A stretch of DNA of 64,000 nt from CAZOZZ01 sp965262425 (GTDB lineage Bacteria > Acidobacteriota > Terriglobia > 20CM-2-55-15): NCBI GenBank assembly GCA_965262425.1, contig OZ253536.1, forward strand, positions 3,596,001-3,660,000, written 5' to 3'. Both the position numbers and the translations under genes were made by a program. A model generated the notes under the pieces. It was not told the origin of the DNA, ran no database searches, and was given only the letters and a program-made list of their open reading frames with translations. Position 1 is the stretch's first letter; every line of letters begins with the position of its first letter. Below are positions 45,874 to 53,803 of the stretch, piece by piece.

Positions 45874-46487
45874 CCTATACCTCCAAAAGAAGCGATAATT
45901 TCGTCTATCCGACTGTCTTCCTGACGTACGTCGGCTGAACCCGAGCGTACTATCGACTCAAGCTGCCGGACCGAATCTTGAATCTTGTCATTCACAACAA
46001 TGTAGTCGTAGTCGCGGCAACGGAGAATCTCACGCTTCGCGATCGCCAGCCGCTTCCGGATGGTGTCGTCGTCCTCCAGCCGGCGAGTCCGCAGGCGCCG
46101 CTCCAGTTCGTCGAACGAAGGCGGCAACAGGAACAGGCTCACCGCGCCCTCCCCTCTGGCCTTGACCTGATTGGCTCCCTGGACGTCGATGTCCAGGATC
46201 ACATCCTTTCCAGTCGCGAGGTTCGTTTCCACGAACCTCCTGGATGTGCCGTAGAGGTTTCCGTGGTACTCGGCATGCTCGAGGAACTCATCCCTTGCGG
46301 CCATCCCGAGAAACTCCTCGCGATCAACGAAGAAGTATTCGACGCCATGCTTCTCATTTCCCCGAGGCGACCGCGTCGTGTGCGACACGGAAAACGTCAG
46401 ATCTTTAAAGTTTCGTATGAGCTGCTGGAGCAGTGTGGTTTTTCCGGAGCCTGAAGGTGCCGAAACGATGTAAAGATTCCCGCGCAA
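45870..46487 (-). CDS. gmk: Guanylate kinase
   Basis: 205 residues; phosphorylates GMP to GDP. P-loop IVSAPSGSGKTTLLQQL at the N terminus, GMP site HTTRSPRGNEKHGVEYFFV and YGTSRRFVE, lid region RLRTRRLEDDDTIRKRL. Overlaps the rpoZ start by four bases. Upstream is yicC. Confidence 0.97.
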   Translation of the reverse strand: MRGNLYIVSAPSGSGKTTLLQQLIRNFKDLTFSVSHTTRSPRGNEKHGVEYFFVDREEFLGMAARDEFLEHAEYHGNLYGTSRRFVETNLATGKDVILDIDVQGANQVKARGEGAVSLFLLPPSFDELERRLRTRRLEDDDTIRKRLAIAKREILRCRDYDYIVVNDKIQDSVRQLESIVRSGSADVRQEDSRIDEIIASFGGIG

Positions 46488-46528
46488 TATTTCAGTATAT
46501 CGTAGAAAAGAAGGGTCTTTGGTGGAAA

Positions 46529-47428
46529 TTATTCGATGTTTTGAACCTGTTCCCTCATCTTGTCGATTTCGACCTTGATGTCGACGGCAGCCTGTCCGAT
46601 TTCGGTCCCGACCTGGTTGATGCCCGAGGTCTTCGACAGGATGGTCGTTACTTCCCGGTTCATCTCCTGCAAGAGAAAATCCATCCGCTTACCGGCCTCT
46701 TCCTGGCGGGTTTTCAGGCCACTGAATTGATCAAGATGGCTTCGGAGGCGCGTGATCTCCTCAGCGATGTCACTCTTTTCGGCATACATCAAGGCCTCGA
46801 TCTCCAGCCTGTTACTGTCCAGCTTTAGATCCGGGGCCAGTTCGGCGACGCGAGTGACAAGGGATTCTCTATGGTGCTGGGTCAGCAGAGTAGCTCCGCC
46901 CTCGATCGTGCCCAGATTTTTGGTTATCCTGCCGATTCGCCGGTCCAGATCCGCCACGAGTGCCTCGCCTTCCTTCAGCCGCATGTCCCGGACTTGCCCG
47001 ATAGCCTCCCGCGTCGCCCCTTCCACGTGTTGTGAGACGAACTTGAGCAGTTCCCCCGACAGGCCGTCATTGGTCATCTTGATTGCGCCTGGAAACTTCG
47101 ATATCGCTTCGAGCGTCAGCTCTCCACCGAGCGAGAACTTGGACTGCAACCGACGTGTCAGATCGATGTAGGAGGCGATAAGCCCCTCGTCGGCTTCCAT
47201 CTGAACCTCTTCCCGCGTCAGGTCGATCTTGATGAACAGGTCCACGCGCCCCCGCCGCAAATTGTCCGTCACGGCCCGCCTCACCACGCTCTCCAGACTC
47301 TGAAACTCTGAAGGCATCCGCACATGTAGATCCATGTACCGATGGTTCACCGTTTTGGCTTCCACGGACACCGTCAGGTTCGAAACTTCAACCCTGCCGG
47401 AACCGAATCCAGTCATGCTGTAAATCAT
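46529..47428 (-). CDS. yicC: YicC-family endoribonuclease
   Basis: 299 residues with the family opening MTGFGSGRVEVSNLTVSVE, then VNHRYMDLHVRMP and the C-terminal DUF1732 part (EAGKRMDFLLQEMNREVTTI). YicC proteins are endoribonucleases that act on structured RNA. ATG 47428 is preferred over an in-frame GTG three codons upstream; ribosome site weak. Order yicC-gmk-rpoZ-coaBC is conserved in many phyla. Confidence 0.93.
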   Translation of the reverse strand: MIYSMTGFGSGRVEVSNLTVSVEAKTVNHRYMDLHVRMPSEFQSLESVVRRAVTDNLRRGRVDLFIKIDLTREEVQMEADEGLIASYIDLTRRLQSKFSLGGELTLEAISKFPGAIKMTNDGLSGELLKFVSQHVEGATREAIGQVRDMRLKEGEALVADLDRRIGRITKNLGTIEGGATLLTQHHRESLVTRVAELAPDLKLDSNRLEIEALMYAEKSDIAEEITRLRSHLDQFSGLKTRQEEAGKRMDFLLQEMNREVTTILSKTSGINQVGTEIGQAAVDIKVEIDKMREQVQNIE

Positions 47429-47439
47429 GTTTTTCACCA

Positions 47440-47531
47440 GGCTGTTGGCTATTGGCTGTTAGCTGTTGGCTATGAATTAGGACTAGATCCGAAGTCCGAA
47501 GCCAAAAGCCAACAGCCAATAGCTAACAGCT
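47440..47531. repeat. Inverted repeat of GCTATTGGCTGTTAGC type
   Basis: Left arm TTGGCTATTGGCTGTTAGCT and right arm GCCAACAGCCAATAGCTAAC are complementary and also internally repetitive (TTGGCT, TTAGCT). The stop codon of the ABC exporter gene lies in the right arm. Similar repeats at 53.7 kb. Confidence 0.75.
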
Positions 47532-49307
47532 GTTCGGGACATCGTGAAATTGCAGTTTATGAAGCTTCCAATATAGCCCCTTACGCAAGACTAGTTCTTC
47601 GTGACTCCCATCCTCCCGGATACGTCCGTCGGACAGCACAAGGATTCGGTCGGCCCGACGTACGGTAGAGAGCCGGTGTGCGATCACGATAGTCGTACGT
47701 CCCTGCATCAGGTTCCCCAGAGCCTGTTGGACCAGTGATTCGGACTCGGCGTCCAGAGATGAGGTCGCCTCGTCCAGGATCAGTATCGGCGCATCCTTCA
47801 GCAGGGCACGGGCGATGGAGATTCGCTGGCGTTCGCCTCCGGACAACCGGAGGCCCCGTTCGCCGATGATCGTGTCGTAGCCGCGGGGTAAGCTTGACAC
47901 AAAGTCATCGGCCAGGGCTGCCCGCGACGCCGCCAGAATTGCAGCTTCGCCTGCATTGGGGTTTCCGTATGAGATGTTCGTTCGGATCGTATCGTTGAAC
48001 AGGATCACATCCTGCGTCACCATCGCGATGTTTCCGCGTAAAGAACGGAGTGTGAGATGGCGAACATCCACGCCATCGATCTCGACAACACCGGACGAGA
48101 CGTCGTAGAAGCGTGGCAGAAGGTTGACGAGGGTCGTCTTTCCGACACCACTCGAACCAACCAAAGCCAGAACCTCTCCGCGACGCAACGAGAAAGAGAT
48201 GCCGTCAAGAGTGGCCCCATCCCCGCGATAGGAGAACCCCACATCGCGAAAATCGATGGAGTGCTTGAATTCCCCGAACGCCAGGCGGCCCAGGTCCGGT
48301 TCGCGCCCGGATCCCATGATCTCGAACAGCTTGGTCGAAGACCCGATCGCCTGCTGGAAAGAGTTGTTGATGCCGCTCATTCGCCGGATAGAATCGTACA
48401 GCCGGGTCATCGCCCATATAAAGGTCACCAGGTTTCCGACCGACATGCGTTCGGCCTGGATTTCGTTTCGAGCGTAGAAGAGCAGGGCCGCAACGACGAA
48501 GATCCCCAGGACCTCCATCAACGGAGAAGAGAGAGCGTGAGTCAGTCGCTGGCGCAGGCTCAGGAGGAAAACCCTGTCCGCCGCCTCTCTGAATTTCCCG
48601 AGTTCGACCCGCTCCATCGTAAAGATCTTTACGATCCTGTTCCCGGAAAACGTTTCGAACAGAATGTTGGCCATGCCGGCCATCTCCTGCTGATTGGACC
48701 GCCCGAGGCTGCGGAGACGGCGACCGAACCATACGGCTGGGTAAAACACGAGGGGAACCAGGCCGAGGGACATGACCGCCAGCTTCCAATCGATGACGAA
48801 CACTGCGATAAGAAGGAAAACGAGGATCGCGCTCTGCTTGAGAAAATCCGCCAGTGTCTCGGAAGCTGCGATCTGAACCTTCTCGACGTCCGACGACACG
48901 CGCGAGATCAGCTCTCCGGTCGGATGATCTTCGAAAAAGCCAAGCGGCTTGGATACGATGGAATGATACAAGTCCGTCCGCAGATCCCGAACGACCGATT
49001 GACCGAAATACGCTGTGGAAGCAATCGAGCCATACCCCGCACCAGCTTTTAAGATCGCCGAAATCACCAGTATGACGAGAATCCAGACTCCGTATTCGGT
49101 CGAAACGTCCAGGTTCCGAAAGAAGGGAATCGCCACCGTCGAAGCAGCGGACTGCCCCAACATGTCGACGACAAGCCCGATCAGGAAAGCGAAGACAGCT
49201 TCCAGTACGCCGACGACGGCAGCGAGAAACAGACTGAGCGCCAATGTCCAGGCATAGGGACGGATGTACTTTCGAAACTGAGGCTGAGGCGACGGCGTGT
49301 CGGTCAC
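47523..49307 (-). CDS. Lipid-exporter type ABC transporter (MsbA-like)
   Basis: A 594-residue half-transporter with membrane domain and ATPase fused. The N-terminal half has about six hydrophobic segments; the ATPase has Walker A LVGSSGVGKTTLVNLL, signature LSGGERQRISIARALL and ILDEATSSLDAES. Its likely role is flipping lipid A or another lipid across the inner membrane, in keeping with lptB and lptC/A in the same gene block. Start GTG 49307 overlaps the ptsI stop (GTGA). Not distinguishable from other lipid/drug exporters by sequence alone. Confidence 0.88.
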   Translation of the reverse strand: MTDTPSPQPQFRKYIRPYAWTLALSLFLAAVVGVLEAVFAFLIGLVVDMLGQSAASTVAIPFFRNLDVSTEYGVWILVILVISAILKAGAGYGSIASTAYFGQSVVRDLRTDLYHSIVSKPLGFFEDHPTGELISRVSSDVEKVQIAASETLADFLKQSAILVFLLIAVFVIDWKLAVMSLGLVPLVFYPAVWFGRRLRSLGRSNQQEMAGMANILFETFSGNRIVKIFTMERVELGKFREAADRVFLLSLRQRLTHALSSPLMEVLGIFVVAALLFYARNEIQAERMSVGNLVTFIWAMTRLYDSIRRMSGINNSFQQAIGSSTKLFEIMGSGREPDLGRLAFGEFKHSIDFRDVGFSYRGDGATLDGISFSLRRGEVLALVGSSGVGKTTLVNLLPRFYDVSSGVVEIDGVDVRHLTLRSLRGNIAMVTQDVILFNDTIRTNISYGNPNAGEAAILAASRAALADDFVSSLPRGYDTIIGERGLRLSGGERQRISIARALLKDAPILILDEATSSLDAESESLVQQALGNLMQGRTTIVIAHRLSTVRRADRILVLSDGRIREDGSHEELVLRKGLYWKLHKLQFHDVPNSC

Positions 49308-51034
49308 GTCTTGTTCCGATCAGCGAGCATCGAACGGATCCGTGCCTCAATCGTTCGATGGCTGCGCAACTTCATCAATTCGGCTGTCAGCTCCCGCAAT
49401 TCTCCGATAGAAACCGACCGAATCAGCCGCTTGATCTTCGGGTAGGCACCCAGGTTCACCGAGAGCGCCGTAAATCCAAGCCCCAGCAACATCGCCGCAG
49501 ACGGAGGATCGGCGGCTAGTTCGCCGCACACCACGATCGGTTTCCCGGTCGGCGTCACAAGATCATGCACCAAGCGGAGCAGTCTCAAAACCGCAGGGTG
49601 AAAGGGATTATAAAGATGTAGAGCAGACTTGTCGGTGCGATCGATCGCGAGACAGTATTGAATCAGATCGTTCGTTCCCAGACAGAAAAAGTCTACCTTG
49701 GAGGCCATCAGATCGCAGGTGTGGGCGGCAGCGGGAGTTTCAATCATCACACCAACCGGAACCCTGTCGTCATAGTCGACGCCGTCGCGTGTCAGTTGCT
49801 TCCTCACATCACCAATGATTTCCATGGCGGAATCGAGTTCGTCGAGAGTTGAAACGAATGGTAAGACCACGCGCGCATGACCCACCGTGGAGGAACGATA
49901 GATCGCACGCAACTGCTTTCTGAACAACCCTCGGTGTTCCAGCGAGAAGCGGAGTCCACGCGCTCCGGATTCGAGGCTCATGCCGTCTCCACCGTTCCGC
50001 AAACCAACGTCCACAGTCCTGAAGTTGACTGAAACGGCCTTCGCCCGAGACAGCACATAGGAATAGTCTTCCACGAGCTTGTCCTCTTCCACATCCTGGC
50101 CGTCCCGAAAAAATTCAAACTCCGTCCGGTAGAGGCCGATTGCCTCGCACTCATGCGCCACAACGGCTTTCACTTCGCCTCGGAAATTGATATTGGCGCC
50201 AAGCAACACCGAGATCCTGTCCTTCGTGACACAGGGTGTGTGGGTGATGCGAGCCAACCGTCGCTTCGACTTTTTTTCTTCCTCAACTCTCTTCCTGTAA
50301 AGCTCGATCGTGTCCTCGGAAGGAGCCCGGATCACAACACCTTCATCTCCATCCAGAATGATGAGTTCACCTGAAATCAGGCCGGGCAACACATCGGCGA
50401 CACCCACTACCGCTGGCAACGACATGGACCGGGCGATGATGGCCGTATGGGAGAGCGGGCTCCCGGACTCGGTCACGAGCCCAGCCAATCGAGAGGATTT
50501 CAGTTCTATCAGAATGGAGGGAGGGATGGTCTTGCCGACCAGTATCGTGTTATAGCGCAGGGACCTGAGAGTCGGGGGGCGATAGGACCGCAGGTTGACA
50601 AGCAAACGCCGCACGATGTCCTCGAGGTCACCCCTGCGCTCACGCAGGTAGTCATCGTGAACCCGGTCGTAAGCCTGGAGGATCGTTCCGCTCACGGACT
50701 GAATCGCCCACTCCGCGTTGATCTGGTCGTTCCTTATTTTTTCGACGACCCTGTCGATAAACATCCGATCCTTCAAGATCAACAGGTGGGCATCAATCAG
50801 AGTCGTGGAATCGCCTCCCCCGCGTGAACCCTCGAGCTTCTCCTGCATGGCCTCGAGTTGGGTGCGGGACTTTACGACAGATCTGAGGAAACTTCGAACA
50901 TGGCGATTGACCTGTTCCGGTTTCAGGGAGTAGTTGAGCGTGACCAACTGAGGATCCCATGCGGTAACGGCATGACCAAAGGCCACGCCAGGCGAAGCGG
51001 AAACACCGTTCAGTTTGCGTTCGACGAAGGTCAT
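49304..51034 (-). CDS. ptsI: PTS enzyme I
   Basis: 576 residues; takes phosphate from phosphoenolpyruvate and passes it to HPr. The N-terminal domain begins NGVSASPGVAFGHAV; the active His is in SPLSHTAIIARSMSLPAVVG; the C-terminal domain has GLYRTEFEFFRDGQ, a near-canonical VPVGVMIETPAAA and LGTNDLIQYCLA. ATG 51034 is the native start; a 317-bp element sits 15 bases upstream, between ptsH and ptsI, and its own frame enters ptsI in frame (40-residue extension). GGAGGAGG at the element tip lies 15 bases before the ATG. Confidence 0.95.
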   Translation of the reverse strand: MTFVERKLNGVSASPGVAFGHAVTAWDPQLVTLNYSLKPEQVNRHVRSFLRSVVKSRTQLEAMQEKLEGSRGGGDSTTLIDAHLLILKDRMFIDRVVEKIRNDQINAEWAIQSVSGTILQAYDRVHDDYLRERRGDLEDIVRRLLVNLRSYRPPTLRSLRYNTILVGKTIPPSILIELKSSRLAGLVTESGSPLSHTAIIARSMSLPAVVGVADVLPGLISGELIILDGDEGVVIRAPSEDTIELYRKRVEEEKKSKRRLARITHTPCVTKDRISVLLGANINFRGEVKAVVAHECEAIGLYRTEFEFFRDGQDVEEDKLVEDYSYVLSRAKAVSVNFRTVDVGLRNGGDGMSLESGARGLRFSLEHRGLFRKQLRAIYRSSTVGHARVVLPFVSTLDELDSAMEIIGDVRKQLTRDGVDYDDRVPVGVMIETPAAAHTCDLMASKVDFFCLGTNDLIQYCLAIDRTDKSALHLYNPFHPAVLRLLRLVHDLVTPTGKPIVVCGELAADPPSAAMLLGLGFTALSVNLGAYPKIKRLIRSVSIGELRELTAELMKLRSHRTIEARIRSMLADRNKT

Positions 51035-51048
51035 GAACTCAAAACTTC

Positions 51049-51365
51049 GCCTCCTCCGCAGAATTTGTGGGCAGTCCAAAGGCCTGTGCGCACATAAGTA
51101 ATTGAAACAAAGTACCTTATTATTTTGTTCGACGGCGAATATTCCAGTACCCACTTCGGTCGGACGCCTACACCCGGTGCCCGGAGCCCCCGCCGGAGGC
51201 CCCGTTCCCCATCGCCCACACCAGCCGACACCGCGGAGCGCAGCCGAGGGTCAAGGCCGGCGCAGCCGCCGAGCTTGCGAGGGAAGCCTTGAGGCTTGGC
51301 GAGCACCGTGGTCTCCTCAAGCGGCGATGGAAGACGGTTTTACCCACAAATTCTGCGGAAGACCC
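51049..51365 (+). mobile_element. MITE-I copy D (317 bp, 8-bp TSD)
   Basis: Same orientation as copy A; one visible difference (TTATTATTTTG for TTATTCTTTTG). Exact 8-bp duplication AAAACTTC (51041-51048 and 51366-51373). It lies in the ptsH-ptsI intergenic space, 15 bp beyond the ptsH stop, and does not break either coding frame. Confidence 0.94.
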
Positions 51366-51380
51366 AAAACTTCCATTGCG

Positions 51381-51644
51381 TCAATCGGCAAGATATTCGC
51401 AGATCGCATCTACCGCCTCCAGTTCGTCGTCTCCGACCGCTTGAACACGAACTCTCGTCCCGTGTCCGGCGGCGAGCAGGAGGATCCCGAGGATGCTCCG
51501 CGCGTCGACTGGTTCGCTACCGTCGTCGTCTACTCGACACAGGCTGATCTCGGATCGATAGCGTCCCGACAACCGAACCAACCGGGCTGAGACCCGGGCG
51601 TGAAGGCCCAGACGATGCTCGATGACCACTTCCCGTGACCTCAT
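51381..51644 (-). CDS. ptsH: Phosphocarrier protein HPr
   Basis: 87 residues. The phospho-His is in HRLGLHARVSARLV, and the regulatory Ser position is in DARSILGILLLAAGHG. Four-base overlap (ATGA) with the EIIA gene upstream. No sugar-specific EIIB/EIIC genes are near, so the system looks regulatory. Confidence 0.95.
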   Translation of the reverse strand: MRSREVVIEHRLGLHARVSARLVRLSGRYRSEISLCRVDDDGSEPVDARSILGILLLAAGHGTRVRVQAVGDDELEAVDAICEYLAD

Positions 51645-52045
51645 GGTTTCGGCGAGAGCAGTTCGCTGGCAATGTGAATGGTGTTCTGCCCGTTGTCCCG
51701 AACCAACTTCGCAGCCGATGCCAGTGGCACATCCGGCTCAAGCTGGGTCAGTTTGATCAGCATCGGCAGATTCACTCCCGTTACGATCTCAATCGTTCCT
51801 TCGTCCAGGAAAGTGGAGGCGATGTTGGTCGGTGTACCGCCGAACATGTCGGTCAGGATCAATACACCGGCTCCCGTATCGACACGCTTGAGAGCCTTCT
51901 CGATCATGTCGGTGGCCATGTCGACGTCGTCGTGCCACCCGATCGAAACGGCCACAATGTTCTGAATGTCTCCAACGATCGTCTCGGCCGCATTCAACAA
52001 CTCTATCGCCAACCGCCCGTGAGTCACTATCAGACCGCCAATCAT
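51641..52045 (-). CDS. PTS system EIIA component, mannose family
   Basis: 134 residues with the phospho-His in GLIVTHGRLAIELL and the motif LILTDMFGGTPTNIA. In this phylum such proteins sit with rapZ, HPr and enzyme I and probably sense phosphorylation state rather than carry sugar. ATG 52045; overlaps ptsH by four bases. Between it and rapZ lie 159 bases with short CGCAAAT repeats. Confidence 0.92.
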   Translation of the reverse strand: MIGGLIVTHGRLAIELLNAAETIVGDIQNIVAVSIGWHDDVDMATDMIEKALKRVDTGAGVLILTDMFGGTPTNIASTFLDEGTIEIVTGVNLPMLIKLTQLEPDVPLASAAKLVRDNGQNTIHIASELLSPKP

Positions 52046-52204
52046 GGGTTCTCCTTTGAGACACGGATTTTACCATGTCGGGTAGGGAGCGGTGGCGAAG
52101 TCCGGGGTCCTAACGCGAATACGCAGATTGGCGCAAATGACGCAAATTGCTGTTCCAAGTTCGAACCGAAAGCTGCTTGCTCCACGCTGCTCGCTGACAG
52201 CTAC

Positions 52205-53080
52205 TCACCGCTTATCGGCGTCGCGGTGGATGACTTTCGTCTTGAGCCCGGTGTCGGCCAGGGAAGCGGCGAGGGTATTGATGAGCATGACGGAGCGGTG
52301 GCGGCCGCCGGTGCAGCCGATGGCGACCGTGAGGTAGGATTTCCCTTCTCTCTTGAACTCCGGCAGGAGGAACTCGAGCATGGAGCCGATGTGATCGAGA
52401 AAGGTTCGGGTCACATCGTGCGATCGCATGAAATCCACGACAGGTTTGTCCGACCCTGTAAGGTCTTTCAATTCGGGCACGAAATACGGGTTCGGGAGGA
52501 AACGGGCGTCGAAGATCATGTCGGAATCCACGGGGACCCCGCGCTTGAACCCGAAGCTTACCAGGGTCAACAGGAGGCCCGGGTCGTCTTGCTGGTCGAA
52601 CAGTCGGTCTACGTAATTCCGCAGTTCGTGGATTGAGAAACTGGATGTGTCGACGATCTGGTCGGACATCTCTCGAATCGGGAGGAGACGTTCCCTTTCC
52701 ATCTGGATCGCCTCTCGAACCGGCCGGTCGGCATCGAGCGGATGGGGGCGGCGGGTTTCGCTGAACCGGCGAATCAGTGCTTCGTCGGAGGCTTCCAGAA
52801 AATAGAGAGCAGCGTCCAGGTTTTGTGTTCTCTTGAGTTCCTCGAAAAGGCCGGGGAATTCGCGCAGCCTCTGGCCTTCCCGGACGTCTACCACCAACGC
52901 GGCCCGGTGGACGTCGCCTTCGGATTTCAGGACAAGTTCGGAAAATTTTCCGAGTAGTGCGACAGGAAGATTGTCGACGCAAAAGTACCCCCGGTCTTCC
53001 AGGGCTCTCAGGAAGGTCCCCTTACCGGAACCACTCGATCCGGTAATGATGATGAGGGGAGAGGGTTTCATAGCGGTCAT
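52205..53080 (-). CDS. rapZ: RNase adapter/P-loop nucleotide-binding protein RapZ
   Basis: 291 residues. P-loop IITGSSGSGKGTFLRALED, Walker B-like ALVVDVREGQRL, and the conserved C-terminal IGCTGGRHRSV. In enterobacteria RapZ steers RNase E to a small RNA controlling glucosamine-6-phosphate synthesis; in other phyla it is linked to PTS genes, as here. ATG 53080 or the ATG three codons on. Follows hpf by 21 bases. Confidence 0.95.
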   Translation of the reverse strand: MTAMKPSPLIIITGSSGSGKGTFLRALEDRGYFCVDNLPVALLGKFSELVLKSEGDVHRAALVVDVREGQRLREFPGLFEELKRTQNLDAALYFLEASDEALIRRFSETRRPHPLDADRPVREAIQMERERLLPIREMSDQIVDTSSFSIHELRNYVDRLFDQQDDPGLLLTLVSFGFKRGVPVDSDMIFDARFLPNPYFVPELKDLTGSDKPVVDFMRSHDVTRTFLDHIGSMLEFLLPEFKREGKSYLTVAIGCTGGRHRSVMLINTLAASLADTGLKTKVIHRDADKR

Positions 53081-53101
53081 CCACTAACGCCCGCTAGGAG
53101 T

Positions 53102-53644
53102 CTATTGTTCGGGATCGATCCAGCCGATGTCGCCGTCGCTGCGCTTGTAAACCACGTTCAGGCGATCCGTCTTGGCGTTCCTGAAAACGAGGAAATCGTT
53201 GTCCGAGGAAGTGATCTGTGTGGCCGCGTCATCGATACTGAGCGGCTTGACCCCCTTTCCGTCGGTTCGAATGATCTCGGGAATCCGTTCGGCGACCTCT
53301 GGTTCGACGTTCGCCACGGAATCGGCTTCGACGACCCTCGGGCTCTGAGCTTCCCGACGGCGTTTGATGTGACGGGTTTTCGTCTTGAGAACCTGTTTTT
53401 CGAGCTTATCCAGAACAGAAGCGATCGATGTATATAAATCGTTACTCACTTCCTTGGAGTTGTGGAATCCACTGCGAGTCTTGAGGTTCACCTCGGCTAT
53501 GTGACGCTGGTGTTTTTCGGCTGTAAATACAAAATGGACTTCTATGATGTCGTGTATCGTGCGCAGTCGCTCCAGACGATCGAGCGTGAACTTGCGAAGT
53601 GGCTCGGTCACTTCGATATGACGTCCTGTAAACTCCACTCTCAA
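53102..53644 (-). CDS. hpf: Ribosome hibernation-promoting factor, long form
   Basis: 180 residues, the long form that dimerises 70S ribosomes in stationary phase. N-terminal domain: VEFTGRHIEVTEPLRKFTLD; basic linker region THIKRRRE-like (RHIKRRREAQSP); C-terminal dimerisation domain KPLSIDDAATQI and DFLVFRNAKTDRLNVVYKRS. Start is TTG 53644, supported by GGAGG seven bases upstream. It lies downstream of rpoN as in many Proteobacteria. Confidence 0.95.
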   Translation of the reverse strand: MRVEFTGRHIEVTEPLRKFTLDRLERLRTIHDIIEVHFVFTAEKHQRHIAEVNLKTRSGFHNSKEVSNDLYTSIASVLDKLEKQVLKTKTRHIKRRREAQSPRVVEADSVANVEPEVAERIPEIIRTDGKGVKPLSIDDAATQITSSDNDFLVFRNAKTDRLNVVYKRSDGDIGWIDPEQ

Positions 53645-53654
53645 TGGGAAACCT

Positions 53655-53800
53655 CCGGTTGGCGTCTGGCTGTTGGCTGTTGGCTATTGGCTATTAGCTA
53701 TGGGCTCTTGGCCGAATTGTTGGCTTCGCTGCGACCTTCCAGTGAGCAACGGCGTAAAGCTAATCGCTAACAGCCAACAGCTAATAGCTAAGTTAACAGC
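53655..53800. repeat. Inverted repeats of GTTGGCTATTGGC type
   Basis: Between rpoN and hpf. Left arm GGCTGTTGGCTATTGGCTAT, right arm GCTAACAGCCAACAGCTAAT; both arms repeat TTGGCT/TTAGCT units. Same family as at 47440-47531. Confidence 0.75.
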
Positions 53801-53803
53801 CAT

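Noticed and set aside
48057..49052. A 331-codon plus-strand frame opposite the ABC exporter.
   Set aside because: Antisense shadow; the ABC motifs on the other strand are decisive.
51635..52636. A 333-codon plus-strand frame across EIIA and rapZ.
   Set aside because: Covers two well-supported minus-strand genes and the gap between them and has no recognisable domain.
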